From: Chromera velia
Taxonomy: Eukaryota > Sar > Chromeraceae
Direction of reading: 5' to 3'
DNA length: 58,543 nt
Assembly (NCBI GenBank): GCA_018398765.1
Contig: JAHBMJ010005764.1
Span: 5,157 to 63,699 of the forward strand
Both the position numbers and the translations under genes were made by a program. Positions 1 through 9,925 of this stretch are shown piece by piece. Each line of letters starts with the position of its first letter. The stretch's first letter is position 1. The notes beneath the pieces are model-generated. The model saw only the letters and a list, made by a program, of their open reading frames with translations, was not told the DNA's origin and made no database searches.

Positions 1-2199
1 CCCCCCCCTAGGAAAAAAGCCCGGGAGTAAGCTGAAACCTAGGTATCTGATGCACGTATAGCGTAAATCAGCCTTTCGGGGCCGGGTTTTTGGCAAAAGA
101 CACTGCATGCATCTGACGTAAGCAAGCTTACAACGCGGAAGGTGGTTATACAGATATGCATGGACCAATTAGAAGGGTCTAAAATTTTTGAGCTAGTTAA
201 GCCGGTCCGCGCGATTCCGGCGGTGCCCAGGGCCCAGAAAAGCACTAAATTGGCCCCCAGAGGCTGCTGAGTGCGTTAGTGCAAGAATTTAGGCCAAAAC
301 TTTCCGGGGCCACTCTCAAAATCCCAAAATTGTGCTCATACAGAATGTTCAAAAAGCACATCAACATATAGAGAAGGGTCATTTCGTCCTCTCGTCCCTT
401 CCTGTCTACCTTGTTGTGTAGAGCAGTACCGATGGTCAAACTGGCACAATTCCGCTCCTTTAGTACTAGACAGCTTACCTCTATATCGGGGTGAAGTCTT
501 GTGGCGCAGTTGATCTGCTTTGGCATATCTGGCAGCTCCAGTCTAGACCAGTCAGGAAAGTACCTCCCAGACCTCCAAAGCAATATTCCTTCTTTCTACC
601 AGAAGGCCGCAGAATCGATCCCCAGCAATTTTGCCCAATGCCCTGTGTCTGTTGTCATCCTCCCAGGCTAGCGGGATAGGTTCCTGGTGAGTCTGCTGGT
701 TGTGGGAAGGCGAGATTGTTTTGTCTTCCTGTTGTGGAGAATTGGTGTCTCAGGGGTATTAATCGATCTCCAGCTCCCCCGGTAAGTGGTTCTGTCCTGC
801 TCTTTCCCTCCAAACAGGAGCATATGAGTGTTGGGCAGTACCTTTGTGCGATGGCTGCAGCTTTGAAGTGCTCAAGAAGGAAAAAGCCCTTCCGGCAATT
901 TGATATAGGGCGCCATCTGGAGTGTATCTTTCTGTTCATAAGCAGACTTGTCAGTTGAAGTCCACAGTGCATCAACCATTCCTTATCTCCTGTTGGAACT
1001 AACTTACCTGGACTAGATGGAGCGTGTTGGTATGCATTTTATCATGATTGATGTACCACAGCCCTTTCTGAACTTTTGAGTCCAGGAAGGCTACTTTAGC
1101 CTCTTCAGGTGTCAGACCTCAGACGTCCGTTCTTTAGACTCCCTGTAAGTCTGGAAGTCGTTTTTTTTACACCAAGCAGCTAAAGAGAGTCTAGAGATCG
1201 AGGCGAACTGACGTCTCCTAGGGTTATTGCTTTGAGTCCAGGAGGAAAAAGGGAACAGAGGGCTGTTCCTTTTCCCCTCAAAATTTTTGAGCCAGTTAAG
1301 GTTTGGCGGCGGGTTCTAATTGGTTCATGCACATCTGTATGACCCGCCGCCGTGTTGTGCTTGCGAACGGCCCCAGAAAACAAGAAAAATGAGAACTGCA
1401 CGATTGACGCAGTCGACCGTGGGCAGTCGCGCCGACCCCCCCCCCCCCTGCAAGAAAAGCCGCGAAACTCTCCCCCCCGGGAAAAAAGCCCGGGGGTAAG
1501 CGCAGATCTGAAACTATATACTCTGACACTCGCATGGCGCAAATTCAGCCTTTCGGGGCCGGGTTTTTGGTAAAAGACACTGTATGCATGCATGCATGGA
1601 TTTCATGCATGCGTGGGCTGGGGTATTTCTATTTTGTAAGTGCCCCCCACTTTGCTTTCCGGGGCCATGCATGCATGTGTGGGCTATTTCTGTTTTATAA
1701 GTGCCCCCCGCTTCGCTTTCGAGGGCTATACAGTTCAGACCCCCTAGCTACGCGTTCCAGCAAAAAAAAATGTTACGTTGTTTTGTCACAAAAATAGAGA
1801 GACACACACCTCTCAAGAGTACGTGCGGTAAGTCCGTCTGCTTTGCCCTCTGAGGCGACATCCGAACAATCAAAGAGGCTCCAGAAGATTTCCACATTTT
1901 ACATAAACTTTTGCGGATCACTGGCACGTGCGCTCGGGCGTCCATATGTATGCATCGACTCGAGGCACTCACTTACAACGGATATCTATTGAAGACCATT
2001 TGTCTGACCTTGACAGGCAGACATCAGCAAAGTCTGAGTAGACAGCCGGCATTGCAGACCTCCAGGTCTAACGTCTATAAGCCACATATCCCAGCACTAA
2101 ACAGCACACAAGCCAACAGCTGAATTAATTAATTGGTACGGGTTCAATGACACTGATGTTTAAGAACGCCAAAACGGGCTGTAGTCTCATTCTTCCGGG
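1..2199. repeat. Dispersed and foldback repeats; no gene seen
   Basis: No convincing coding exon is visible. Several repeats are. A block at about 60-110 (AAATCAGCCTTTCGGGGCC followed by a TTTTTGG-AAAAGACACTG core) recurs at about 1540-1590. The segment around 148-205 recurs at 1277-1340: part of it is direct (AAAATTTTTGAGC then AGTTAAG) and part is reverse-complemented (an ACCAATTAGAA / TTCTAATTGGT pair). A tandem pair at about 1612-1730 shares GTGGGCT, a TATTTCTNTTTT stretch, AAGTGCCCCCC and a CTTTC-GGGGC end. ATGCATGC runs sit at the ends of several copies. The layout suggests small non-autonomous elements or a degraded foldback family. I cannot assign a superfamily. Confidence 0.45.
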
Positions 2200-3092
2200 A
2201 ACCTTCTTTTCTTTCGGCCTTCAGCTAAGAGTGCCAGCCATTTGCTTGCTAGATTCGCTTGTCTCCTTCCGCTTGCAGCCCTCACTTGAATACCTGCACC
2301 TCTACTTCGGCGGTGCAGTCTTTTTTCTCCCATCAGCTGTCTCCGTCTTTCTGTCTCCCGCCCTTAAGTCTTATTCCTTCTCTTTTAGTTTTCTGCTACC
2401 AGCCATTCGCTTGCCTCCCTTTCGCTTCAGCCGTCATTTATGTCTCTGTGCCTCCATCTATGTGTTGCGCTTTTTCTCGTTCCGCTACCTGTCCCCCCCC
2501 CCTACGCCTAGATCGTGTTCAGGTTGCGTTCTTTTTCTTTCAGCCGCTAGCCGCCCGTTCTCAATTTAATTCCCTTTGCTTTCAGCCCTTCACTCGCATT
2601 CCTCCGCCTCCACCTTTACCTTTGTGCTGAAAGCTTTCTGCTTCCGCTACCTGCCTCTCCGTTTATGCATATCGCGTTCAGGGTGTATTCTACCTCTTCC
2701 ATGCAGCATTTCTTTTCTTCCTAGGGACCAGCCCTCTCGAGCCCTCTGCTACATTTTGCTACGAGCCCTTTCCTTTTCTCCCTTTTATTTTAATCCTTTG
2801 ATCACAATATCATTTCTTAGCTTCTACCTCTGTTCTGCGCCCTCTCTGCTCTTGTAATCTACGGCTATCTGCATCTACCTTTCTGTCTCCCGCCTTCAGC
2901 TCACGTTTCTTCTCTTTTGGCCTTCAGCTGACAGTGTCAGCCATTCACTTACTAGATTCACTTATCTCCCTCCGCTTTCAGCCCTCACTTAAATGCCTGT
3001 ACCTCCACTTTAGCGTTACGGTCTTTTTTCTCCCGTCAGCTGCCTCCGTCTTTCTGTCTCCCGCCCTCAGGTCTTATTCCTTCCAGTCTTCT
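2200..3092. repeat. Pyrimidine-rich satellite, about 706-bp unit (left block)
   Basis: The sequence starting at 2200 (CTTTCGGCCTTCAGCTAAGAG then GTGCCAGCCATTTGC) recurs at about 2905 (GGCCTTCAGCTGACAGTGTC then AGCCATTCAC). This gives a unit of about 706 bp. Within the unit, shorter blocks of roughly 150 bp beginning CCAGCCATTCGCTTG are diverged copies of one another, so the array is hierarchical. The strand is strongly C+T rich, and the ORFs across it are low-complexity and not believable as genes. The last eight bases (3085-3092, AGTCTTCT) are the target-site copy flanking the inserted DNA transposon. The same satellite resumes at 8409. Confidence 0.75.
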
Positions 3093-3107
3093 CTAAGGTC
3101 TGACACT
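3085..3107. repeat. Left TSD and terminal inverted repeat
   Basis: AGTCTTCT (3085-3092) is followed by the 15-bp TIR CTAAGGTCTGACACT. Together with 8386-8408 it defines the exact element boundaries. Confidence 0.85.
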
Positions 3108-3465
3108 CTTGATGTAGACGCTAGGTTTCAGCAGTGGTTTTTATGCCTAAAACCATGTAAAAAACTCAAAAATCTATATTTATAGGTTAATTTAAAGCTT
3201 AACTAATCCTAAAAACTTAAAATCTGATGATTTTAGAGTGGTTCTCTTTGGTTTATAGTTGGTTACTCCCTTTTTTATAGCATTTTGCCACTCCCGGTTT
3301 TTATCGGTATTGGAACCATAAGATTTACCACTGAAACCACACAAAAACCAACTTTAAAAACCGGCCTCAATACGTTTCATCAAATTTTCATGTATAAAAA
3401 CCGACCAGAATGCTAGAGGGAGAGGACCTAAGAGAATACTAGCGAGTGCACTACTCAATGTACAT

Positions 3466-3902
3466 CTAATTGACGGAAGCCGATTTGTTCTCCTTCTCCC
3501 CCGTCTTTTCATTTTTCTCCTCCCCTGTTCCCTTCTGCACTGCCGTCACAGGCTTCTGATTTTTGGAAACCAGGTGGAAGCGCTCCAGATGTTTCTCAAA
3601 CACAGTCAATTTTGGGGCGCCGGTTGACGAAGCCCAAACAGTTAGCTGGCACTGCTTGTCGTCCTTCCTTGAGCAGAGAAGACACTCGAACTCTGCACTC
3701 GTACCATTTCGGTAGGACGACGGGTCCCCTTCCTTCCAGTCTGCGATGGCAAGGACCTTAAGGTTGGTTTTAAGAAGCTTCGGCTTCTCTCCATCCTTAG
3801 CGTCATCAAAAATCCGGAAAGCAACTGTGTGTGAGGCCTTGAATGCCTTCACCACCTTTTGAAGCGAAATCTCAGCAAACTTGGCAAAATCGTCTGCTTT
3901 CA
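3466..3902 (-). CDS. Transposon ORF with C2H2-like finger (downstream half)
   Basis: This open frame of about 145 codons lies inside the DNA transposon, starts at a GTG-type codon and has no ATG of its own at the 5' end. It begins exactly where the upstream frame (3900-4331) stops, at a run of eight A residues on the minus strand, so it is probably the second half of one protein reached by a frameshift or by a sequencing or mutational indel. Residues 71-110 contain FECLLC, then HLERFH about 35 residues later. This spacing resembles a BED or C2H2-type zinc-binding module, as in many transposon DNA-binding proteins. The C-terminus is Lys/Glu rich. Function is inferred from context only. Confidence 0.5.
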
Positions 3903-4331
3903 CTTTTTTTTCTCTTCTGGCTTCGGTTTCTCAGTCCTCTCTACCTCAGAGACGGGCTTATCAGTATGCGTCTCCCCCCCTCTCTTGCCAGCGTTGCCAG
4001 AATTCTTTGGGAGATGTATCCCAAAGGTGACAGGAGGCTTGACACGCAGTTTTATCCGATCGAGATGGGTCTGGAACACCATCCCGTACTTTGTTTTGAA
4101 GTCTTGCCAGTTCGCGCTGCTCCACACTTTGAGATCCGTGCGAGTCAACGCTCCAAAAAGAACAAACCTGAGCGCGTGCTGTACAGTGAGACCAAAAAAT
4201 AGTCCCTCCTCCCCTTTTTCAGATTGAATTTCAAAAAACTGATTGGTCTGGGCAGCCAGGTCTGCAAAGCTAAAGAGAGTTGCTGCTTGCTCATCCTTCA
4301 TCACCTTCTCCACTTGAGCGGGCGAGATCAT
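3900..4331 (-). CDS. Transposon-encoded protein of unknown function (upstream half)
   Basis: The first in-frame ATG is at 4331 (MISPAQVEKVMKDEQ). The frame stays open upstream to about 4505 without another ATG. The protein (about 143 aa) has an even amino-acid composition and a hydrophobic core (FFGLTVQHALRFVLFGALTR). It ends in a Pro/Lys/Glu tail that reads into eight A residues, then TGA. The next ORF is in the shifted frame immediately after. It is divergent from the transposase gene, with about 700 bp between the starts. No family recognised. Confidence 0.5.
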   Translation of the reverse strand: MISPAQVEKVMKDEQAATLFSFADLAAQTNQFFEIQSEKGEEGLFFGLTVQHALRFVLFGALTRTDLKVWSSANWQDFKTKYGMVFQTHLDRIKLRVKPPVTFGIHLPKNSGNAGKRGGETHTDKPVSEVERTEKPKPEEKKK

Positions 4332-4611
4332 TCTATGGAGTGAGATGGAGTAAGAGGATATAAAAGTGTCAGTCAGAGACGGGAGATGCGAACTGGGCTT
4401 GGCTGAAGTTTCTGCTTCTGCTTCTGAAGTTTCTGCTTCTCTTCTGCTGCATGAAGAGTCACTGCTCTTCACTCTGCCTAGGACTCTGCTTCTGTTGGCC
4501 AACAAGGTATGAGAAGCAAAACGAGTGTGAGTAGAAGTAAGGAGGATGATTGAGGAAGGAAAGACGACATTTGTGACCGTTTGTGACCCTTTTGCATATG
4601 CACTTTTTTTT

Positions 4612-4668
4612 GAGCCGCGGCCCCAGAAAGTTCATTGTGCAGCTCGTGTTCGCTTTTCGGGGCCGCGC
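4612..4668. repeat. GGCCCC/GGGGCC hairpin inside transposon
   Basis: CGCGGCCCCAGAAAG (4616-4630) can pair with CTTTTCGGGGCCGCG (4652-4666) across a loop of about 21 nt. The same AGAAA / TTTCGGGGCC arms occur elsewhere in the window (about 85-100, 1368-1560, 9820-9840). The hairpin lies in the interval between the two divergent transposon genes, so it may be a promoter or terminator element or a nested small foldback element. Confidence 0.5.
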
Positions 4669-5039
4669 GCATGCACAGTGCGCGGTGGCAAACAACGGTG
4701 GTATTTCAGATCGACTCTCAAGCCCCGGCCTCCCATCTTTCACATTGTATGAACTCAATCTAGGTGTCCAATGAACGCCGCTAAGAATATCAACTGCTTT
4801 TCTGCAAGAACCTGTAAGGACTCATTGATGAGAATGAAGCCCTGCTTTCTGCAAGTACTTCTCAGTTGAACACATTCAGTCTGAACAACACATGCATCGA
4901 GCCATCGATCGATCACTGCTTTCTCTTTCTCACCGGCTGTGGTAAGGTAGATTAATTCATAATGCTGCAGATCGTTTTTTGCCTTCTTGTTGCACTGTTT
5001 AGTAGCGCCAACCAGAGTGTGGCTGCAAACGTCGTGGGT

Positions 5040-6462
5040 ATGGGCAAGTGGAAGAAGCGACCTACCGGCACTGCAGGTGGGGTTCATTTTGTATAGCCCC
5101 ACAACCCTCACCCACCTCAGGAGCCTTCTGGTGAAGAAGCAACGGCCCCAGGAGTAGCAGATGAAGATAAAGAGCGCCTTCCCAAGCGATTCTGTCCAGA
5201 AAATTGTCAGCCAGTAGAAACAGGTGACTGGGGGGAAGAGGGATCCGAGAGAGAATGTGAGAAGGAGGATGAGGAAATGAAGGATACCCCTCCGACCGAA
5301 GAAGAGCAGCAGTGCCAAAGGCTCAAAAACATGTGCAAGAGCCAATTGATTGCAGAGATTCTTAGCCAGCAGTGCAGCTTCAACCCTCTGAAGCAGGAGA
5401 ACAAGGACTTGAAAGCGACCATCGGTCACAAACGGGTCGCTCTCAAAAATATGAGAGAGCGGTCTCGGTACTATGAGAAGAAGTCAGCAGCCCTGGTCAG
5501 AGACTTGATCGATGCATCCGACACACCGTCTCTGCTGAAAGCAGCTGCTCTGTCTCTCGAAGAAAAGAAAGGAGAGGGAGAGGCCGCTTTCTTCTCCGCG
5601 TTCCTAAAAAATCTGGCAAAGAACGAAGCACACGATAGTAAGGGGCGTCGACACGAGAAGGCGGTGAAGGATTTCGCCATACATGTCCTTCACTGGGGGG
5701 GTCAGAAAGTCTTTGATTTTCTAGAAAAGAATTTAGAAGGATTCCTGTCCCGAAAAACGATTGAACGCCACGCCAAGGTGATCTTCCTGGCCCGTCCAGG
5801 CCTTTCTGACGAGACGCTTGATTTTGTTGCTGAGCAGTTCAAGGGGAAGCTTGTACATATGGCAGAAGACGCAACTAGAATGAAGAACATCATGGAGGCA
5901 TACGACAGGACTGGCCAGTTGTTTGGCTTCATCTCTAAAGACCCGTTTAGCACTCACGTCCCTGTTGTTGGGACATGGGAGGAATTGCGATACGAGTACG
6001 ATAACTACGACTTGGGGAAGTACGTGTATACATTTTGTATTACCCCTGTAGACGGGGAGAGACCCCCGATTTGTATTGCGACGTTTCCTACAGACAACAA
6101 ATTTGATGCTGCAGATGTTGAGGTTAGTTGTCAGACTCTCTCATTAGATCCCGCGCCTCTCTACCCCCCTTGCAGTGCCCCCCCTTTTCTTCTTCTCTCC
6201 TTTTCTCTCGGCCTCTGGCTCTTGCTTTTATGCCTCTGCACATTTCTCGTTCTCTTAGCTGTCAGTTGTCTCTTTTTGTCTCCTCAACACAACTTATTTT
6301 TCTCCTTCTCTTTCTCTCTGTCCTCAAAGCGCCCCTTTTATCTCCTTTACTAGCTCCTTTGTTCGTTCGCTTTCTTTTTTTCTCTCCTTTCTTTTTTTTT
6401 TTCTTGCTTGCCCTCTTTGTTTGTTTTTTTTTTGCACTCCTTCCCGCCCCCTCCCCCCCCCC

Positions 6463-6505
<43 letters not shown>

Positions 6506-8068
6506 TTTCCTTGCTTGCAGGTCATCAACACATTGTGGGAGACTGACGCGGCAGAAGGGACTGCCCTTCTGCTCAACCTTGCTAACTTGGTTGACACTGC
6601 GTTTTGTGCACAGGACCTCTCTCTTGAGGAAAGAATTGAAAAGATGTCTACAGCTGTGTGGGTCAGTCAGCTGTGGAAGGCGTGGGTGGACAAGTGTTCT
6701 TCTGAGACGTTGAGCAAGATCTTTTTAACCCGGAATGTAGAGCTATGCATCGAAGTGAATTTTCACAGCCTCATTGCCTTGATTCAATTTCTGAGAGAAA
6801 AACACCCCGACGTTGAATTCAAGACCTGATTGGGGGGGAGTCAGGCTTGTGAGGAGCTGTTCCGTCTCCTCCGTCTCTACTGCCCAGGTCACACACAAGT
6901 GGTCAATTTTGGCTACTTGACCCTCCTCAGGCGCCTACAGAACGTGGTGCAGGACATGAAATTAAGATTCGAGAATGAGAAAGAGAATCTCATTGAGTAC
7001 AGCAGCACCAAAAGTCGAAAGACTCGTGGAGACCTCCCGAAGGCGTGGGAGTCCGGGGAGACTTGCCGTCTGATTTCTGATGAGAAGATTGCTGCAGCAG
7101 TTGAGAAGGGAAGAGAGAGAGCATGGGAATTGATCGGAAAGGTTGATTCCAAAATTTATACAGACTTCAGAGACAAAGTCAAGTGGGGGGGGCAGAGAAC
7201 TGGTGGGAGAAAATCGCTTACCAAGCAGACCCTTCTCGACTTCAAGTGGGAGAGCGTGGTGAAGGTCTCTCACTATGTCTCGCAAGAGCTGATTGATGAC
7301 GACGAGACAGAGACAGTTGACACAGAAGGGGGGGACGAGATTGCTGACGATGCAGCATAGGCAACTGCAGACGAGCTCCTTGAACAAGAGGGCGATATGC
7401 TCAGAGCGGAGACGGATCTTCTCAGTTCGACTCCCTGTGAGGGAAATGGGCAGGGAAAGGGAAAGGACGGCCGTGTTCGCGTGACGCAACCGGTCTCTGG
7501 AAACGAAATGCTTCTCTCGTCTGCGTGTGCTTATTTGCAGGACGAAAAACTGTCTAGTCAAAGTCAGGACAGAATCACACGTGCCCCCCGTTTCAAGCAT
7601 GCACGACCTCAGAAAGGCGAGTATTCGATCGGGCTGGGCGACATTGTTGGTTGTCAGTTCATAGATAATCGTGATTCCGTTGAATGGTATATCGCAAAAG
7701 TGATTGACATTGTGAATCCTCAAGACAAGCATCCAGCAACAAAGAGAGGAAGAAGCACGGGTTTGTCTCGCGTTGCTCACACCAACGACAACGCTCACCT
7801 TGAATTGAGGGTCATTTCGTATAAGAGAGCAAGAGAAGAGGACGCAGAGGGGGAAGTGACAAAATTTGTGCCGTATATCGCACATGCAACTACAACTACT
7901 CAAATTGATCACATTGCTCTGTCTGCTGTATTCTTTTATCTTCATTCAAGCACCCAAGTCTACGGTCGTTTGACGGTTGACAATGAAGAGCTTGCCAGGT
8001 TGCAGACACGGTTTCAAGAAATTTTGGAGGAGGACGAAGAAGAAGACGGCCCAGGAGAGGATGAATGA
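5040..8068 (+). pseudogene. Transposase-like gene with one intron and in-frame stops
   Basis: Two coding blocks join across an intron at 6123-6520 (GTTAGT...TTGCAG, containing (GT)n), in phase 0. Block 1 runs from ATG 5277, or from ATG 5040 with a TAG at 5094-5096. It has a coiled, charged N-terminus and then MAEDATRM and FPTDNKFD. From memory these match a family of transposase-like proteins common in cnidarian genomes, with EDAT and DNKF blocks. Block 2 continues through VNFHSLIALIQF to a TGA at 6827-6829, then in the same frame SQACEELFRLLR and VNFGYLTLLRRL, also typical of that family, and a TAG at 7358-7360. The same frame then reopens to 8068. No frameshift is needed anywhere. I call it a recently inactivated copy; readthrough is the alternative. 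Confidence 0.6.
7397..8068 (+). CDS. 3' ORF of the transposon, in frame with transposase
   Basis: ATG 7397 opens 223 codons in the same frame as the transposase block ending at 7360. The protein has a polar N-terminus, then a compact segment (GLGDIVGCQFIDNRDSVEWY followed by IAKVIDIVNP) that looks like an SH3-like or Tudor/BAH-type beta barrel. It ends with an acidic tail. It may be the transposase C-terminal domain cut off by the TAG at 7358, or a separate small protein. No close family is recognised. Confidence 0.4.
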   Translation: MLRAETDLLSSTPCEGNGQGKGKDGRVRVTQPVSGNEMLLSSACAYLQDEKLSSQSQDRITRAPRFKHARPQKGEYSIGLGDIVGCQFIDNRDSVEWYIAKVIDIVNPQDKHPATKRGRSTGLSRVAHTNDNAHLELRVISYKRAREEDAEGEVTKFVPYIAHATTTTQIDHIALSAVFFYLHSSTQVYGRLTVDNEELARLQTRFQEILEEDEEEDGPGEDE

Positions 8069-8385
8069 TCTTTCGGTTGATTCAATTCAACTCAAACATG
8101 CATTTGACTCCTGTTTTTATATGGTTTTGCATGGTTTTAGTTGGTTCCTCCCGGTTTCCTATGCTGGTTCCAAAACCGGCCTCTTCGCTCTTCTGGAACT
8201 TTGACTAGCAGATTATACTAAAACTGAAAAAACCGGCCTAGAACCAATGAAATCTAAGCTTTAAACTGTTCTGTTCTGGTTCTTTTGATGAGATCTATTC
8301 AAAAATACAACTTTTAGATGTCTAGTAATAGTTGTCAGTCTTAGGGTACCCTTAAAAAAATTTTTTTTTTTAATTATATAGTAGA

Positions 8386-8408
8386 AGTGTCAGACCCTAG
8401 AGTCTTCT
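8386..8408. repeat. Right terminal inverted repeat and TSD
   Basis: AGTGTCAGACCCTAG (8386-8400) is the inverted partner of the left TIR with one mismatch. It is followed by the second AGTCTTCT copy (8401-8408), after which the satellite sequence continues. Confidence 0.85.
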
Positions 8409-9110
8409 GCTGTCAGCCATTCGTTTGCCCCCCTTTCGCTTCAGCCGTCATTTATGTCCCTGCACCTCCATTTATGTGTTGCGCTTTTTCTCGTTCCACT
8501 ACCTCTCCCCCCCTTTGCGCCTAGATCGTGTTCAGGTTGCGTTCTTTCTTTTCCAGCCGCTAGCCGCCCGTTCTCTGTTTAAATCCCTTTGCTTCAGCCC
8601 TTCACTCGCATTCCTCCGCCTCCACCTTTACCTTTGTGCTGAAAGCTTTTTGCTTCCGCTACCTGCCTCTCCGTGTGTGCCTATCGCGTTCAGGGTGCAT
8701 TCTGCCTCTTCCATGCAGCATTTCTTTTCTTCTTGGGGATCAGCCCCCTTGAGCCCTCTGCTACATTCTACTATGAGCCCCTTCCTTTTCTTCCTCTTAT
8801 TTTAGTCCTTTGATCATAATATCATTTCTTAGCTTCTACCTCTGTTCTGCACCCTATCTGCTCTTGCGATCTGCGGCTATCTGCATCTACCTTTCTGTCT
8901 CCCGCCCTCAGCTCACGTTTCTTCTCTTTTGGCCTTTAGCTGACAGTGTCAGCCATTCATTTACTAGATTTACTTATCTCCCTCCGCTTTTAGCCCTCAC
9001 CTAAATGCGTATACCTCCACTTCGGTGGCGCAGTCTTTCTTCTCCTGTCATCTGCCTCTATCTTTCTGTCTCCCGCCCTCAGGTCTTTTTCCTTTTTCTT
9101 CAGCCGTTCA
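8409..9110. repeat. Pyrimidine-rich satellite (right block)
   Basis: This block continues the satellite of 2200-3084 on the other side of the transposon. 8410-8900 corresponds to 2392-2900, and 8905-9100 corresponds to 2905-3080. Homology fades near 9110 (TTCAGCCGTTCATGG). There is no gene in it; the ORFs across it are repeat translations. Confidence 0.7.
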
Positions 9111-9925
9111 TGGAGGCATATTGCGATGCGGCGCGGCGCAAGGTGTGGCATGGTATGGCACACGGCTTGGCTAATGAGAAAGTGACTGCCGATTACAGCC
9201 GAGAATTGCCCTCGGCTCAAGTCAACCCGATCCAACCAAAAAAATCAGACCCTTTCAAGTTGAATCAAACCTAACTGTCGAAGCTGCTAAATACTGATCA
9301 TAATACTGATCAATTAACAAACTATTTGTTTAAAACGGTTCGATCGTTTAAAGATGGCAGACTTGTCTTTAATCTTCATTATTAGTTTCAAAAGTATTCA
9401 GAGGGGTCTCTATAGAATTTTTTTTTTTTACTATAAAAAAATATGCATAGTCTTATATGAATGAATGAATGAATGAATGAATGAATGAATGAATGAATGA
9501 ATGAATTTGAATGAATGAATGAATGAATGACATATATAATAGATTCAAACTTAAATTTCAGAGTCATGATTTATTTTGTATTATCTCTGATGATTGAGGG
9601 TAATGGTGATTGAGGGTTTTGTTTTGAGGATAATTGAGGAATTTGTTATGTGGATCGAGCGGATCTAGCCTAGTCAGTATAATATCATATGATTGTCTCT
9701 AAGTACAGACTCATCGGTTTTAGCCTTAATTACTGGGCCCCGGCATGCCGCAGGAGCGTAGCGGAGGCGGCATAATTCATGTATGATGCCCCATCAACAA
9801 TTTTCGAATGCCCCCGCTTCACTTTCCGGGGTCATGCATGCATGCAGTCCCTTCGGTTGAGTGCATGGGCCCTCGCTCCGCCCTGCACGGGGCCATTGAC
9901 TCTAGTACAGAACACATCAGCACAC
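9111..9925. other. Intergenic AT-rich stretch with (GAAT)n microsatellite
   Basis: No coding signal is visible. A (GAAT)n array of about 70 bp with one interruption runs from 9457 to 9531. Near 9808-9845 lies another copy of the CTTTCCGGGG-ATGCATGCATGC motif also seen at 1 to 2 kb, followed by CCCTGCACGGGGCC at 9881-9894. Confidence 0.6.

Larger units (their letters stand above)
3093..8400. mobile_element. 5.3-kb DNA transposon with 15-bp TIRs and 8-bp TSD
   Basis: The left end CTAAGGTCTGACACT (3093-3107) is an inverted copy of the right end AGTGTCAGACCCTAG (8386-8400), matching at 14 of 15 positions. Both ends are flanked by the identical octamer AGTCTTCT (3085-3092 and 8401-8408). The octamers abut two parts of one satellite repeat, so the empty site can be read directly. 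The element carries two divergent transcription units: minus-strand ORFs at 3466-4331 and a plus-strand transposase-like gene from about 5040 to 8068. An 8-bp duplication and a TARGG-like end are usual for hAT and P superfamilies. The encoded protein does not show a hAT motif I recognise, so the superfamily is open. The intact ends suggest recent insertion, but the transposase has in-frame stops. Confidence 0.85.

Noticed and set aside
5077-5096. A 20-nt intron removing the TAG at 5094 in the transposase
   Set aside because: GTGGGG...TATAG has GT-AG ends, but 20 nt is not a multiple of three and its removal shifts the following protein-like frame to a quick stop.
5040-8068. Genome-wide stop-codon reassignment (UAG/UGA read as amino acids)
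   Set aside because: The assembled host genes (elongase, CCCH protein, oxidoreductase) have no internal TAG or TGA in more than 4 kb of exons and end at normal stops, so the standard code applies.
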